Of a stretch of DNA of 39,195 nucleotides, positions 1 through 7,612 are shown piece by piece. Each line of letters begins with the position of its first letter. Position 1 is the stretch's first letter. The DNA is taken from assembly GCA_027023405.1 (NCBI GenBank), contig JALVVN010000024.1:65585-104779 (forward strand). Direction: 5' to 3'. Origin of the DNA: Campylobacterales bacterium (lineage in GTDB: Bacteria > Campylobacterota > Campylobacteria > Campylobacterales > QNZT01). The notes beneath the pieces were generated by a model. That model saw nothing but the letters and a program-made list of their open reading frames with translations. It was not told where the DNA came from and searched no databases. Position numbers and translations under genes: made by a program.

Positions 1-65
1 TTCCTAATGACCTTGAGGATATTTATCGTATCGATCAAGAAATTCGAAAATTTTTAAAAGATTGA
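1..65 (+). CDS. C-terminal end of an unidentified protein (partial)
   Basis: Frame 3 is open from the window edge and ends at a TGA at 63-65. It encodes a charged C-terminus, PNDLEDIYRIDQEIRKFLKD, with an amphipathic helix pattern typical of a real protein end. The first two frames stop sooner or are less protein-like. A hairpin follows about 55 bases downstream. Only 20 residues are visible, so no family can be named. Confidence 0.5.
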   Translation, partial: PNDLEDIYRIDQEIRKFLKD

Positions 66-118
66 CTACTTTTATCTTTTGTTTTATAAATCAAATTTTT
101 TGTATTTTTATCTCTTTT

Positions 119-141
119 AAAGCCTAAAAATAGGGCTTTTA
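119..141 (+). terminator. Probable intrinsic terminator after the upstream gene
   Basis: AAAGCC (119-124) and GGCTTT (134-139) form a 6-bp stem that continues into a short T run. It lies between the end of the partial gene and the histidine kinase, where a terminator is expected. The AT-rich stem makes it a moderate-strength call. Confidence 0.5.
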
Positions 142-216
142 TCGCATCACACGATTAAAACTTTTTTAGCACTTTCCGATCTTTTCTTGAAGCATTATTT
201 AGTAAGGGAAAGCAGA

Positions 217-1614
217 ATGAGCAACAAGTCCAACTCTTTTTTGACACACTTTAGCATTGCCAAACAAACTGCATTGCTAATGGTAGTTATTACATTGGGC
301 GTGTTGCTGATAGGGGCGATTGCAACATATAGCATAGAGAATCTTCGAAAAGCTGATGATGCTCTCTATCAAAAAGCACACCATTCAATGGTGTTGCTTG
401 ATAGATTTCAAGATCAAGCGATCGTGCTTCTGCAAAAGCCTCACTCTAAAAATTATATTCAAGCGCTCAATCAAACCTGGGAACTTTATGTGAACGATTT
501 TCATAAAAATTATGGAGTCAAAAACAGTGATCTTGATAAAATATCTGAAATTTTGACAAAAATAAGTCGTTTTGCAAATGATCCGTATAACTCTATAGAA
601 AAGTTGCAACCATATATCAAGCATCTGAGAGATTTTTCACAACAGATGCTTGACAAGGAGAGGGTTGTGAACAATTCTCAGATGAGAATGCTAAAGTATG
701 CTCTATTTGCCTTGACACTTTTTGTACTTTTACTCTCTCTTGCCATTGCCTATTTTGTGATGAGACAATTTAAAAAACTGATGGAGTCGTATGCGCAAAC
801 ACTCGAAGAGCGAGAGAAAGAGAGTAGAGAGATCGAAGCGGAAGTGATGCAACGGGTCGAGCAGACTATCAAAGAGGTACGAGAAAAAGATCAGATCATC
901 TATCAAAATGCCAGACTTGCATCAATGGGTGAAATGATCGGTAATATTGCACACCAATGGCGACAACCGCTCAATGCTTTGACACTTTTGATTCAGAGTT
1001 TTGGTACAAAATCGATGACGGGTAATTTGACGCAGGAGTTTATCGACAAACAGGTTGAGGAGGGAATGCGACTGGCTGTCTCTATGTCCGATACGATTGA
1101 GGATTTTAGAAACTTCTTCTCCACAGAGAGAGAAAAAGAGCGCTTTAGTCTCAAAGAGTCGATCGAGCATGCGTTGGATATCAGCTCTTTTTATCTCAAA
1201 GAGGATCAGATCGCCGTGCAAACCGATCTCGATTCTGATCTAAAGATTTATGGATACTCTAATGAGTTTTCGAGGGTTATCTTAAATTTGATCAACAATG
1301 CCCGTGAAAATTTCAAACATCAGGGAAAAGAGAAATCGAAAGAGATTACTATAACACTCAAGAAAGTGAATAATAAAATTAAATTTGAGTTTATTGATAA
1401 TGGGGGTGGCATCGAAGAGGAGATTTTAGATCGTATTTTCGAGCCCTACTTTACAACCAAGCACAAGGCGATCGGAACGGGGATAGGACTCTATATGTCT
1501 AAACATATTGTCGAGACACAGATGGGAGGAACCATCCTTGCCAAAAATATCGTATGTGATGAGCAAAATCAATCCCGTTGTGCAAAATTTACGATAATTT
1601 TTCCTCTTTCTTAA
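217..1614 (+). CDS. Membrane sensor histidine kinase
   Basis: This 465-residue protein is an inner-membrane sensor kinase that autophosphorylates on His and passes phosphate to a response regulator, probably the next gene. Membrane segments lie near residues 21-40 and 161-182 and flank about 120 residues of periplasmic sensor. A charged coiled coil (about 185-235) follows. The H-box reads GNIAHQWRQPLN with the phospho-acceptor His near 246. The ATPase has an N-box (LNLINNARE, 357-365), G1 (DNGGGI, about 394), F-box (FEPYFTTK) and G2 (GTGIGLYM, about 420). The ATG at 217 is preferred over an upstream in-frame TTG at 187 because AAGGGAAAG sits just ahead of it. There is no HAMP, PAS or known sensory motif, so the signal is unknown. 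This H-box style is common in Campylobacterota kinases. Confidence 0.9.
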   Translation: MSNKSNSFLTHFSIAKQTALLMVVITLGVLLIGAIATYSIENLRKADDALYQKAHHSMVLLDRFQDQAIVLLQKPHSKNYIQALNQTWELYVNDFHKNYGVKNSDLDKISEILTKISRFANDPYNSIEKLQPYIKHLRDFSQQMLDKERVVNNSQMRMLKYALFALTLFVLLLSLAIAYFVMRQFKKLMESYAQTLEEREKESREIEAEVMQRVEQTIKEVREKDQIIYQNARLASMGEMIGNIAHQWRQPLNALTLLIQSFGTKSMTGNLTQEFIDKQVEEGMRLAVSMSDTIEDFRNFFSTEREKERFSLKESIEHALDISSFYLKEDQIAVQTDLDSDLKIYGYSNEFSRVILNLINNARENFKHQGKEKSKEITITLKKVNNKIKFEFIDNGGGIEEEILDRIFEPYFTTKHKAIGTGIGLYMSKHIVETQMGGTILAKNIVCDEQNQSRCAKFTIIFPLS

Positions 1615-1772
1615 CAATTTACAGAAATTTTTTCCATTGTGATCATATGGGTACAATAAATTTGTAAAAATTGCTATATTTGCTTCTTTTTTTCACTTTT
1701 TTTATTAAAGTTTTATAAAACTATTGATATAGTTATTTAGATTACTTAAAGATATTTATAAAGGAGTCGGTA

Positions 1773-2426
1773 TTGGATCTCAATAGTCTAAAGAATTTGG
1801 AGCTTCTCTATGTCGAAGATGAAGCGAATGTGATGAGTCAGACGAAGCTAATCTTAGATGACTTTGTGAAAGAGGTACACACGGCAAAAGATGGTGAAGA
1901 GGGGCTCAAAATGGCGCTGGAGTTGCCGATAGATATTGTGATCGCCGATATCAATATGCCCAAAATGAATGGTATTGAAATGATCCGTTCTCTGAAACAG
2001 GAACACAATAAAGAGATTCCGTGTATTATCACTACCGCACATACCGACACAGAGTATCTTCTTGATGCAATTAATCTCAAGGTTGACGGATATATTGTCA
2101 AGCCTATCAATATTAAAGATCTTATCAATACGATCTATAGTGTGATGCTTCCAATCTTGCAAAAGAAGGAGATCGAAGGGTGTGCACATGTCGTAGAGTC
2201 ACTTGCCGCGTTAGTGGGTGGTAAAAAGATTGAGATTTTGAAGTATATCATTGAAAAGTTGGATGATGAAAATGTCTTTCACGGTTCCTATCAAGATATA
2301 ATGGATGCACTGGATGTCAGTAAGCCGACGGTAGTAAATATGTTTAAGCAGCTTATCGGTGCGGGTATTTTGGAAAAAGTAAAAAATAAAGTCTATCGCT
2401 TTAAGCGTACAGATTTGATTACATAG
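1773..2426 (+). CDS. Response regulator with RepL-like winged-helix output domain
   Basis: This 217-residue protein has an N-terminal receiver domain (about 8-120). The acidic pocket E15-D16, phospho-acceptor D59 (IVIADINMP), T88 and K110-P111 are all present. The C-terminal part (about 138-215) is not an OmpR, NarL or Fis output domain. It reads like the winged helix of plasmid replication protein RepL: a GGKK motif (149-152), a helix-turn-helix ([20 protein letters not shown], 172-191) and a wing ending KNKVYRF. It probably binds DNA as a transcription regulator controlled by the kinase 158 bp upstream. The TTG start is supported by AAGGAG at 1761-1766. The intergenic gap holds an AT-rich stretch and a possible -10 (TACAAT, 1652-1657), so it may have its own promoter. 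The RepL comparison is from memory of the family. Confidence 0.85.
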   Translation: MDLNSLKNLELLYVEDEANVMSQTKLILDDFVKEVHTAKDGEEGLKMALELPIDIVIADINMPKMNGIEMIRSLKQEHNKEIPCIITTAHTDTEYLLDAINLKVDGYIVKPINIKDLINTIYSVMLPILQKKEIEGCAHVVESLAALVGGKKIEILKYIIEKLDDENVFHGSYQDIMDALDVSKPTVVNMFKQLIGAGILEKVKNKVYRFKRTDLIT

Positions 2427-2436
2427 GAGGGAAATA

Positions 2437-3006
2437 TTGAAAAAGATTACATGGATAGTGGTATTTATGGTTGTAGGACTCTTTGCGAAAGAGTCAAGCC
2501 AAGCACATAAAGATTTGTTAGCAGGCGACAAGAGTGATCCAATCGTTGTGATGCAGACCAATGAGGGGAATATTACACTGGAGCTTTTCCCAAAGATAGC
2601 ACCAAAAGCGGTGAAAAACTTTGTAGAGCTCTCTAAAAAGGGATACTATAACGGCGTCACCTTTCATCGTGTGATCAAAAACTTTATGATCCAAGGCGGT
2701 GATCCTACGGGTACCGGTCGAGGTGGAGAGTCGATCTATGGGAAAGTATTTGAAAATGAGTATGCGCCTAATGTCACCTTTGATCGTCCCGGACTCTTGG
2801 CAATGGCAAATGCAGGACCAAATACGAATGGAAGTCAATTTTTCATCACGGTAAAACCGACACCGTGGCTAAACGGCGGTTATACGATCTTTGGAAAGGT
2901 GATCGATGGATTTGATACCGTAAAAAAGATTGAAAACTGTAAAACATTACCGGGAGATAGACCTGCGCAAAAGCAAGTAATTGAGAAAGTTGTTGTGAAG
3001 AAATAG
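2437..3006 (+). CDS. Periplasmic cyclophilin-type peptidyl-prolyl isomerase
   Basis: This 189-residue protein should catalyse cis-trans isomerisation of X-Pro bonds in exported proteins. A short signal peptide (KK then a hydrophobic stretch to about residue 18) precedes a complete cyclophilin domain from about residue 34. Its hallmarks are [19 protein letters not shown], with the catalytic Arg and Gln, then GSQFFIT and the [12 protein letters not shown] loop. The TTG start is preceded by AGGAGGG. The gene follows the response regulator after only 10 bp, so it is probably co-transcribed with it. Cyclophilins of this size with a leader are common in Campylobacterota. Confidence 0.92.
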   Translation: MKKITWIVVFMVVGLFAKESSQAHKDLLAGDKSDPIVVMQTNEGNITLELFPKIAPKAVKNFVELSKKGYYNGVTFHRVIKNFMIQGGDPTGTGRGGESIYGKVFENEYAPNVTFDRPGLLAMANAGPNTNGSQFFITVKPTPWLNGGYTIFGKVIDGFDTVKKIENCKTLPGDRPAQKQVIEKVVVKK

Positions 3007-3030
3007 AAGCGGAAATCCGCCTCTATTTTA
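3002..3030. terminator. Bidirectional terminator between the convergent cyclophilin and cold-shock genes
   Basis: AATAGAAGCGGA (3002-3013) pairs with TCCGCCTCTATT (3016-3027) with a single mismatch. T-rich sequence follows on the + strand, and the A-rich start gives a U tract on the - strand. It overlaps the stop codon of the cyclophilin gene and ends 4 bp before the cold-shock stop codon. Confidence 0.8.
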
Positions 3031-3033
3031 AAC

Positions 3034-3252
3034 TTATTGTGGAGTTACATTCTCCGCTTGGGGACCTTTTTGTCCTTGACCAATCTCAAATGTAACAATT
3101 TGACCGTCATTTAGAGAGACTCTTCCCCCACTCTCGTTATTGACTTGACGAAAATGTACAAATACATCATCCCCTCCATCGTCTGGTTGGATAAATCCGT
3201 AGCCCTTCTCATCATTGAACCATTTAACGGTTCCTCTTAGCAAATCTGCCAT
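3034..3252 (-). CDS. Cold-shock-domain protein (CspA family)
   Basis: This 72-residue single-stranded nucleic-acid-binding protein acts as an RNA chaperone. The RNP1-like motif KGYGFI and RNP2-like VFVHF are both present, and the [11 protein letters not shown] signature is intact. The ATG at 3252 is chosen because AAGGTG lies 6 bases upstream. An in-frame GTG three codons earlier has no ribosome site. The C-terminal [12 protein letters not shown] is standard for bacterial Csp. The promoter is at 3330-3358, giving a leader of about 70 nt. Confidence 0.93.
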   Translation of the reverse strand: MADLLRGTVKWFNDEKGYGFIQPDDGGDDVFVHFRQVNNESGGRVSLNDGQIVTFEIGQGQKGPQAENVTPQ

Positions 3253-3329
3253 GTGTAACACCTTGTATAAAATATCTTGAATAAAATCTGGGGAGAAAAA
3301 TTTCTAGCCGTCAGTAGTATTCGATGTGT

Positions 3330-3358
3330 ATTATAACGAAATTTTTGAGAAACTCCAA
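3330..3358 (-). promoter_or_regulatory. Promoter of the cold-shock gene
   Basis: On the - strand, TTGGAG (3353-3358), a 17-bp spacer and TATAAT (3330-3335) form a good sigma-70 promoter. Transcription would start near 3323 and leave a leader of about 70 nt before the ATG. Confidence 0.6.
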
Positions 3359-3371
3359 ATCAGCTTTTTTG

Positions 3372-3377
3372 TATAAT
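3372..3377 (+). promoter_or_regulatory. -10 element of the pyrC promoter
   Basis: TATAAT sits 54 bp ahead of the chosen pyrC start. A clear -35 is lacking, although TTGAGA at 3345-3350 is 21 bp away. This candidate lies back to back with the cold-shock promoter. Confidence 0.4.
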
Positions 3378-3431
3378 CTTTTTTTAAAGATAAGCATCTA
3401 CTTTATTAGAGGGTGCCCTAAAAGGATTAAC

Positions 3432-4439
3432 ATGACAATATCACTCAATTCACCGTTGGATATGCACCTTCATCTGCGTGATCAGGAGATGCTCAAAGTT
3501 GTAGCGCCGTTGAGTGCCGAGATATTTGCGGGTGCTGTCATCATGCCCAATCTTGTTCCGCCGATTACAACTATCGAAGTGTTGGAGAGCTATCGTGATC
3601 GTATTGTTGAGAGTATCGGTGATTCAAAGTTTGCACCATGGATGACACTCTTTTTCAAGTCCGACTATGACAGGGAGTTTTTGGAAAGTGCCAAAGAGCA
3701 TATTAAAGCGATCAAGCTCTATCCTGCGGGGATCACGACTAATTCCGAAGGCGGTGTGAGCGGTATCGATCCCAAAAGTTTGGCGCAGACTCTGGGTGCG
3801 ATGAGTGATCTGGGGATTCCACTGTTGGTACACGGTGAGAGTAACGGATTTGTGATGGATCGGGAAAAGGAGTTCGGTGCAGTTTATGCACAGTTAGCAG
3901 AGGCTTTTCCTGATCTCAAAATTGTGATGGAGCATATTACCACCAAAGAGAGTGCCAAACTCTTGGAACGCTATGAGAATCTCTATGCGACGATCACATT
4001 ACATCATCTTCTCATTACCCTTGATGATGTGGCGGGTGGAATGTTGCAACCGCATCTCTTTTGTAAACCGATCGCCAAACGACCGGAGGATCGAGAGGCG
4101 CTACTGAGATTGGCACTGGAAGCACATCCTAAAGTGATGTTTGGTAGTGATTCGGCACCGCACCCTCAAAGTGCGAAGGAGAGCTACGGTTGTGCGGCAG
4201 GGGTCTTTACTGCACCTATCGCTCTTCAAGCACTTACAGGGCTTTTTGAGGCTCACAACGCACTAGATCACATACAAGCTTTTGTGAGTGACAATGCTCA
4301 GTCGATCTATGGCGTAAAACCGCCTCAGAAGATCGTGACGCTTGAGAAGAAGCCTTTTGAAGTGCCTGACAACTACGGTGAAGTGGTGCCGATGTTTGCC
4401 GCAGATGTGCTGGAATGGAGTATCCAATCTATCGATTGA
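3432..4439 (+). CDS. pyrC: Dihydroorotase
   Basis: This 335-residue amidohydrolase interconverts carbamoyl-aspartate and dihydroorotate in pyrimidine synthesis. The metal-binding HxH is at H12/H14 (DMHLHLRD). The bridging Lys that is normally carboxylated is K95 (KLYPAG). Further ligands are H134 (LLVHGE) and H168 (MEHIT), and the catalytic Asp is D240 (FGSDSAPH). Length and motifs fit the short class II enzyme of Gram-negative bacteria. The ATG at 3432 is preferred because AAAGGA precedes it and homology starts there. The open frame runs 36 codons further upstream through the promoter region. The 3' end overlaps the next gene by 25 bp. Confidence 0.95.
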   Translation: MTISLNSPLDMHLHLRDQEMLKVVAPLSAEIFAGAVIMPNLVPPITTIEVLESYRDRIVESIGDSKFAPWMTLFFKSDYDREFLESAKEHIKAIKLYPAGITTNSEGGVSGIDPKSLAQTLGAMSDLGIPLLVHGESNGFVMDREKEFGAVYAQLAEAFPDLKIVMEHITTKESAKLLERYENLYATITLHHLLITLDDVAGGMLQPHLFCKPIAKRPEDREALLRLALEAHPKVMFGSDSAPHPQSAKESYGCAAGVFTAPIALQALTGLFEAHNALDHIQAFVSDNAQSIYGVKPPQKIVTLEKKPFEVPDNYGEVVPMFAADVLEWSIQSID

Positions 4440-5125
4440 TCTTACTGTTTTTAGTAGTGTCACTTTATGGTGCTGATCTCGATCGTGTCGCACGACAAAT
4501 CTATCACAACGAGTGTGGCGGTAGAGTAAAAAATCTCATACACTGGAATAAGGGAGAGTCATTTCCTTCGCTAGGGATTGGTCACTTTATCTGGTATCCA
4601 AAAGGTGTCAAAGAACCCTTTGTGGAGAATTTTCCAAAGTTGATCGACTATATGGATGCAAGAGGTGTCAAAGTTCCTTTGTGGCTTCATGGATTTGCAC
4701 CGTGGCAAAATGAAACCCAAATGAGAAGCGATCCAAGAATCGGATTGTTGCGCCGTTTTTTAGAGCGGACAATGTCGATTCAAGCGGATTTTTTGCGTTT
4801 TAGATTGGAGCGCAGTTTATTATCACTTAAACCTCTCAAAGCTCCTTATCGTGCAATTTCACAAGTACCTAATGGACTCTATATCTTAATCGACTATCTC
4901 AACTTTAAAGGACTCGGGAATAATCCCAAAGAGCGTTACAAAGGAGTAGGGTGGGGATTGATCCAAGTGCTGGCATGTATGCAATCTCCCTATTTGCATC
5001 CCAAAGCGCAATTTCGAGCTTGTGCGAAAAAAGTATTAAAAGATCGTGTACTACATGCACCGTCGTCAAAAAATGAGCAGCGTTGGCTCAAAGGATGGTA
5101 TAATAGAATAAATACCTATCGATAA
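4415..5125 (+). CDS. Secreted lysozyme-like protein of unknown substrate
   Basis: This 236-residue protein has an N-terminal signal peptide (hydrophobic 6-19, ending SLYGA). The mature start contains NECGG with E33, then about 20 residues later SLGIGHF (52-58). That spacing, Glu followed by a GIGH loop, resembles the active site of T4-type (GH24) lysozymes, where the catalytic Glu precedes an IGIGHL segment. This suggests a periplasmic muralytic enzyme, but the rest of the sequence is not recognised and the missing family match makes it an inference. It starts inside the end of pyrC, implying translational coupling, and is followed after 10 bp by another gene in the same direction. Confidence 0.75.
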   Translation: MEYPIYRLILLFLVVSLYGADLDRVARQIYHNECGGRVKNLIHWNKGESFPSLGIGHFIWYPKGVKEPFVENFPKLIDYMDARGVKVPLWLHGFAPWQNETQMRSDPRIGLLRRFLERTMSIQADFLRFRLERSLLSLKPLKAPYRAISQVPNGLYILIDYLNFKGLGNNPKERYKGVGWGLIQVLACMQSPYLHPKAQFRACAKKVLKDRVLHAPSSKNEQRWLKGWYNRINTYR

Positions 5126-5135
5126 GGAGGGGCAA

Positions 5136-5576
5136 ATGTTTAAACAGGTAGAGATAGCAGAGGGTGATACTTTGGCTCAAATGGTTGAACGCATCTTTGA
5201 TGCATCGCTTGAGATTGAAGGCGGTTGGGGATATTCAAAAGAGTGCGCAACAATGATTAGCGATGAACGATACCCGATTCATCAGATTGAACACAATCTT
5301 GCACATATGCGCAGTTATATTGAGATGAGTTTGATGCAGGATGGTACAAACCGCTACGGTAGTATCAATCTCATCGAAAAGGGTCGAGAATCGATAGATA
5401 AATATGAAAAAGTACTCTATGAAGTCAGTGCAATGTTAGAGAATGATTATAATCGTTTAATAGAGGAGTACAAAGAGGGCTACGAAAAGGCGGGATTTGA
5501 TATCGAAGGGCACTTTCGAAAACGAAAAGAGGCAATGCTTACGAGAAGAGTTGAATATTGGTTCCTACGCTCATAG
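5136..5576 (+). CDS. Conserved-looking hypothetical protein
   Basis: I do not recognise this 146-residue soluble protein. It is acidic and helical with no signal peptide or membrane segment. Notable stretches are EGGWGYSKECATMISDERYPIHQIEHNLAHM, a Trp/Cys/His-rich patch cited only to its first 20 residues as EGGWGYSKECATMISDERYP (28-47), and a charged C-terminal helix. AAGGAGG sits 5 bases before the ATG, so translation is well supported. It follows the lysozyme-like gene by 10 bp and is probably in the same transcript. A 7-bp hairpin covers its stop codon. Confidence 0.7.
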   Translation: MFKQVEIAEGDTLAQMVERIFDASLEIEGGWGYSKECATMISDERYPIHQIEHNLAHMRSYIEMSLMQDGTNRYGSINLIEKGRESIDKYEKVLYEVSAMLENDYNRLIEEYKEGYEKAGFDIEGHFRKRKEAMLTRRVEYWFLRS

Positions 5577-5582
5577 AGCGTA
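5566..5582. terminator. Hairpin between convergent genes, possible terminator
   Basis: TACGCTC (5566-5572) and GAGCGTA (5576-5582) form a perfect 7-bp stem with a 3-base loop over the stop codon of the upstream gene. No T tract follows on either strand, so it may be a transcript-end stabiliser and not a true intrinsic terminator. Confidence 0.4.
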
Positions 5583-5595
5583 AGAAATGACGAAC

Positions 5596-6180
5596 TTAGA
5601 GGTCGTCTCCTGTTGCAGCGGCATCCATAGCGCCATACATAGTGTCTTTTACATGGTTTGCAGATTTGAGCATATCTTCAGGAAGTGGTTTACCACCGTG
5701 AATCATGAGCTCCATTGCCATTGTATAGAGTCTGAGTTTTCCGTCTTTCCCTTCTCGAATCATAATTCGACACGGCATAAATGCACCAAAATCTTCAGAG
5801 TAATTTAGAAATTTTTTCGCAATTGATCGTGAGCAAATCGACACAATACGAGTATATTGAGTCTTTTTGCCATCCTCATCTTTTGAGCCGTCAAACATTG
5901 TCGTATCACCGACAACTTGCATATTGTTCTCTTCTGAGACCTCTTTGATAGTGTCAACAATATCATCAGGTGTGATACCGTCCTTTACTTCCACAACTCG
6001 TGTCATTGCTTTGGCAGATTCACCGGTTTTGATGACATCTTGGAACATTTTCATATAGAGTCCCATCGCCTGTGAATCAAGACCCGAAACACCTTTTGCC
6101 AAACCTCCAAACTTGACAAATGCAAAGATTAGTCCGGCAACTGCAATTGTACCAATTAACGCTAAAAGATTTTTAATCAT
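5596..6180 (-). CDS. DUF302-domain membrane-anchored protein
   Basis: This 194-residue protein has an N-terminal membrane anchor or signal (about 5-25). Its C-terminal half resembles the DUF302 fold, with the pattern FGAFMPCRIMI followed by a GK-rich turn and an LYTMAMELM strand. DUF302 proteins are small alpha/beta domains of unknown function found often with sulfur and redox genes in Campylobacterota. AAGGAG precedes the ATG. It lies 66 bp downstream of the MOSC gene on the same strand, so it could be a distal member of the sox transcript. No catalytic residues can be named. Confidence 0.7.
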   Translation of the reverse strand: MIKNLLALIGTIAVAGLIFAFVKFGGLAKGVSGLDSQAMGLYMKMFQDVIKTGESAKAMTRVVEVKDGITPDDIVDTIKEVSEENNMQVVGDTTMFDGSKDEDGKKTQYTRIVSICSRSIAKKFLNYSEDFGAFMPCRIMIREGKDGKLRLYTMAMELMIHGGKPLPEDMLKSANHVKDTMYGAMDAAATGDDL

Positions 6181-6246
6181 CTTTTCTCCTTCCTATAAAT
6201 TTAATTTATAATAAAACATTTTCACTTTATCTTAGTTGAAATAACA

Positions 6247-6681
6247 CTACCGATTTATGATTATGACGGGATCTGTTGAGTTGATAACGCCCGCCTTGAT
6301 GACTTTTGCAAAAATACCTCGATCATGCTTGAGAAGTTTTGGTAAGCGACTATCAAGAGCGGTCAAACTTTTGCATAGAGTACTCATTTGTGTAATTTCG
6401 ATGATCGATTCACCCATTTGCAATTGTGTGCCCGGCTTCAAGCTATAAGGATTAAAGTCTACTAAAATATTTTCACCTAAATCACCGGTCTGAAGTGCGA
6501 TTTCTCTCTCTTGTGCCATGTCATAGCTATGTTTTGCTGTGATAAGCAGTGAGCGATTTTGATCTTTTCCATAGTGTTTATCACCCATGATACCTTGCGG
6601 ATCGAGGTGCAGTTGTTCAACTCTCTCATTTGATTGAAAAAGTGCGATAATATGACCTAGTGTTTGTGATTTATTTTTCAT
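6247..6681 (-). CDS. MOSC-domain protein linked to sox genes
   Basis: This 144-residue protein matches a stand-alone MOSC beta-barrel domain. It has GIMGDKHYG near the start, a GDLGENILVDF segment, an ITQMSTLCKSL strand with the conserved Cys, and the closing pattern GIFAKVIKAGVINSTDPV. MOSC domains are related to the C-terminus of molybdenum-cofactor sulfurase and are thought to carry sulfur. Here the gene follows soxZ, in the same direction, in an operon whose SoxC needs molybdopterin. The ATG at 6681 is chosen because homology starts near it. A TTG at 6714 is also in frame, and neither start has a good ribosome site. The GGAGG upstream is locked in a hairpin. Confidence 0.8.
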   Translation of the reverse strand: MKNKSQTLGHIIALFQSNERVEQLHLDPQGIMGDKHYGKDQNRSLLITAKHSYDMAQEREIALQTGDLGENILVDFNPYSLKPGTQLQMGESIIEITQMSTLCKSLTALDSRLPKLLKHDRGIFAKVIKAGVINSTDPVIIINR

Positions 6682-6696
6682 ATGAGATGGTGTTTC

Positions 6697-6712
6697 GCCT
6701 CCGAGAGGAGGC
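6697..6712 (-). promoter_or_regulatory. Stem-loop between soxZ and the MOSC gene
   Basis: GCCTCC and GGAGGC form a perfect 6-bp GC-rich stem with a 4-base loop, 9 bp past the soxZ stop codon. No U run follows in the direction of transcription, so it is more likely an mRNA processing or stability element, or an attenuator of the MOSC gene, than a terminator. Confidence 0.45.
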
Positions 6713-6720
6713 AAAAAGTT

Positions 6721-7023
6721 CTATTTGATCTTTGCTTTTTTAGTGTCTGTATTACCCTTGAGATCGACCCAAGTTACCTCTAGTTCATCTCCACTCTTTG
6801 CACCTTTAAATGCAAATTTAAAGAGAGGGTTCTTTGAAAAGAATTGGCTTGAAGAGAGATCATACACTACTTTACCGTTCGCTTTTGCAGAGATATGAGT
6901 GATAAAGTTTGCCTCTTTTCCTTTTTTCTTTGCTTGATCATAAGTAAGCATATCATGCTTGACCAATACTTTTGCCTTTACTACATCACCTTTAACTTTT
7001 GCTTTTACTTTAGTTTTTCCCAT
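6721..7023 (-). CDS. soxZ: Sulfur carrier subunit SoxZ
   Basis: This 100-residue protein is the Ig-like partner of SoxY. The SoxYZ heterodimer carries sulfur intermediates through the periplasmic Sox cycle. Family traits are the early basic strand KVKAKVKG, the DQAKKKGKEANFITH segment and FFSKNPLFKFAFKGAKSGDELEVTWVD, seen here as FSKNPLFKFAFKGAKSGDEL. There is no signal peptide, as expected, because SoxZ is exported together with Tat-borne SoxY. AAAGGA precedes the ATG, and the gene lies 38 bp after soxY. Confidence 0.93.
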   Translation of the reverse strand: MGKTKVKAKVKGDVVKAKVLVKHDMLTYDQAKKKGKEANFITHISAKANGKVVYDLSSSQFFSKNPLFKFAFKGAKSGDELEVTWVDLKGNTDTKKAKIK

Positions 7024-7061
7024 TTTTATTCCTTTTTACTATCTTAATAATTTAATTGAAA

Positions 7062-7508
7062 TTAACCTTCACATCCACCAAGTGCGACTTTAAAGTGGTT
7101 GCTTGCTTTATAAAATTTACCGTCTGTACCCTCAAGAATAACTGTAACAGTTCCGGTTTTTTTCATTTTAATTTTGATCAAATAGTCTACAGGTTGTCCC
7201 TCAGGTACAGTAAAGACACCTACAGCAGCTTCAGGGTTTACATCTTCAAATACCGCTACTGTTTTTGCAGGGATGTCACTTTTGATTCCGATGGGAATTT
7301 GTCCACCGTTGTTTGCAACTTCCGGAGTTTTAAGTTTGATACCTTTCTCTTCAGGTTTGATGTCGCCGTAAAGCTTTTTAATAGCATCATCAACAGTTTT
7401 TGCTTTCCATACATCAGGCTTCTCTTTTCTGAAATCTTTTGCGCTTAGGATTGCCGGAGCCGCTACCAGTGCAGCTGCTGAAAAACCTAAAAATTTTCTT
7501 CTTTGCAT
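7062..7508 (-). CDS. soxY: Sulfur carrier subunit SoxY (GGCEG variant)
   Basis: This 148-residue protein is the thiol carrier of the Sox pathway. A Tat signal (QRRKFLGFSAAALVAAPAI) opens it. The C-terminus is the swinging arm whose Cys binds the sulfur substrate. Here it ends LGGCEG, where the usual motif is GGCGG, so the penultimate Gly is Glu. The reading was checked codon by codon (GGT GGA TGT GAA GGT TAA at 7062-7079). The Cys itself is kept. The gene lies between soxD and soxZ, and is likely the SoxY copy dedicated to the soxCD cluster. Campylobacterota commonly have a second soxXYZAB cluster elsewhere. Confidence 0.92.
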   Translation of the reverse strand: MQRRKFLGFSAAALVAAPAILSAKDFRKEKPDVWKAKTVDDAIKKLYGDIKPEEKGIKLKTPEVANNGGQIPIGIKSDIPAKTVAVFEDVNPEAAVGVFTVPEGQPVDYLIKIKMKKTGTVTVILEGTDGKFYKASNHFKVALGGCEG

Positions 7509-7612
7509 ATTTTTTCCTTTTTATAAATTTTGTACGATTTTAACAGAAAAGGAGCATTTGCCCCTGTTCCGCTTGAATTATATATTATTTTTGTGAATTA
7601 AAAGTGAACAGC

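Noticed and set aside
1719-1734. AACTAT/ATAGTT inverted repeat before the response regulator
   Set aside because: Six AT-rich base pairs in a very AT-rich gap are expected by chance, and no supporting promoter is visible.
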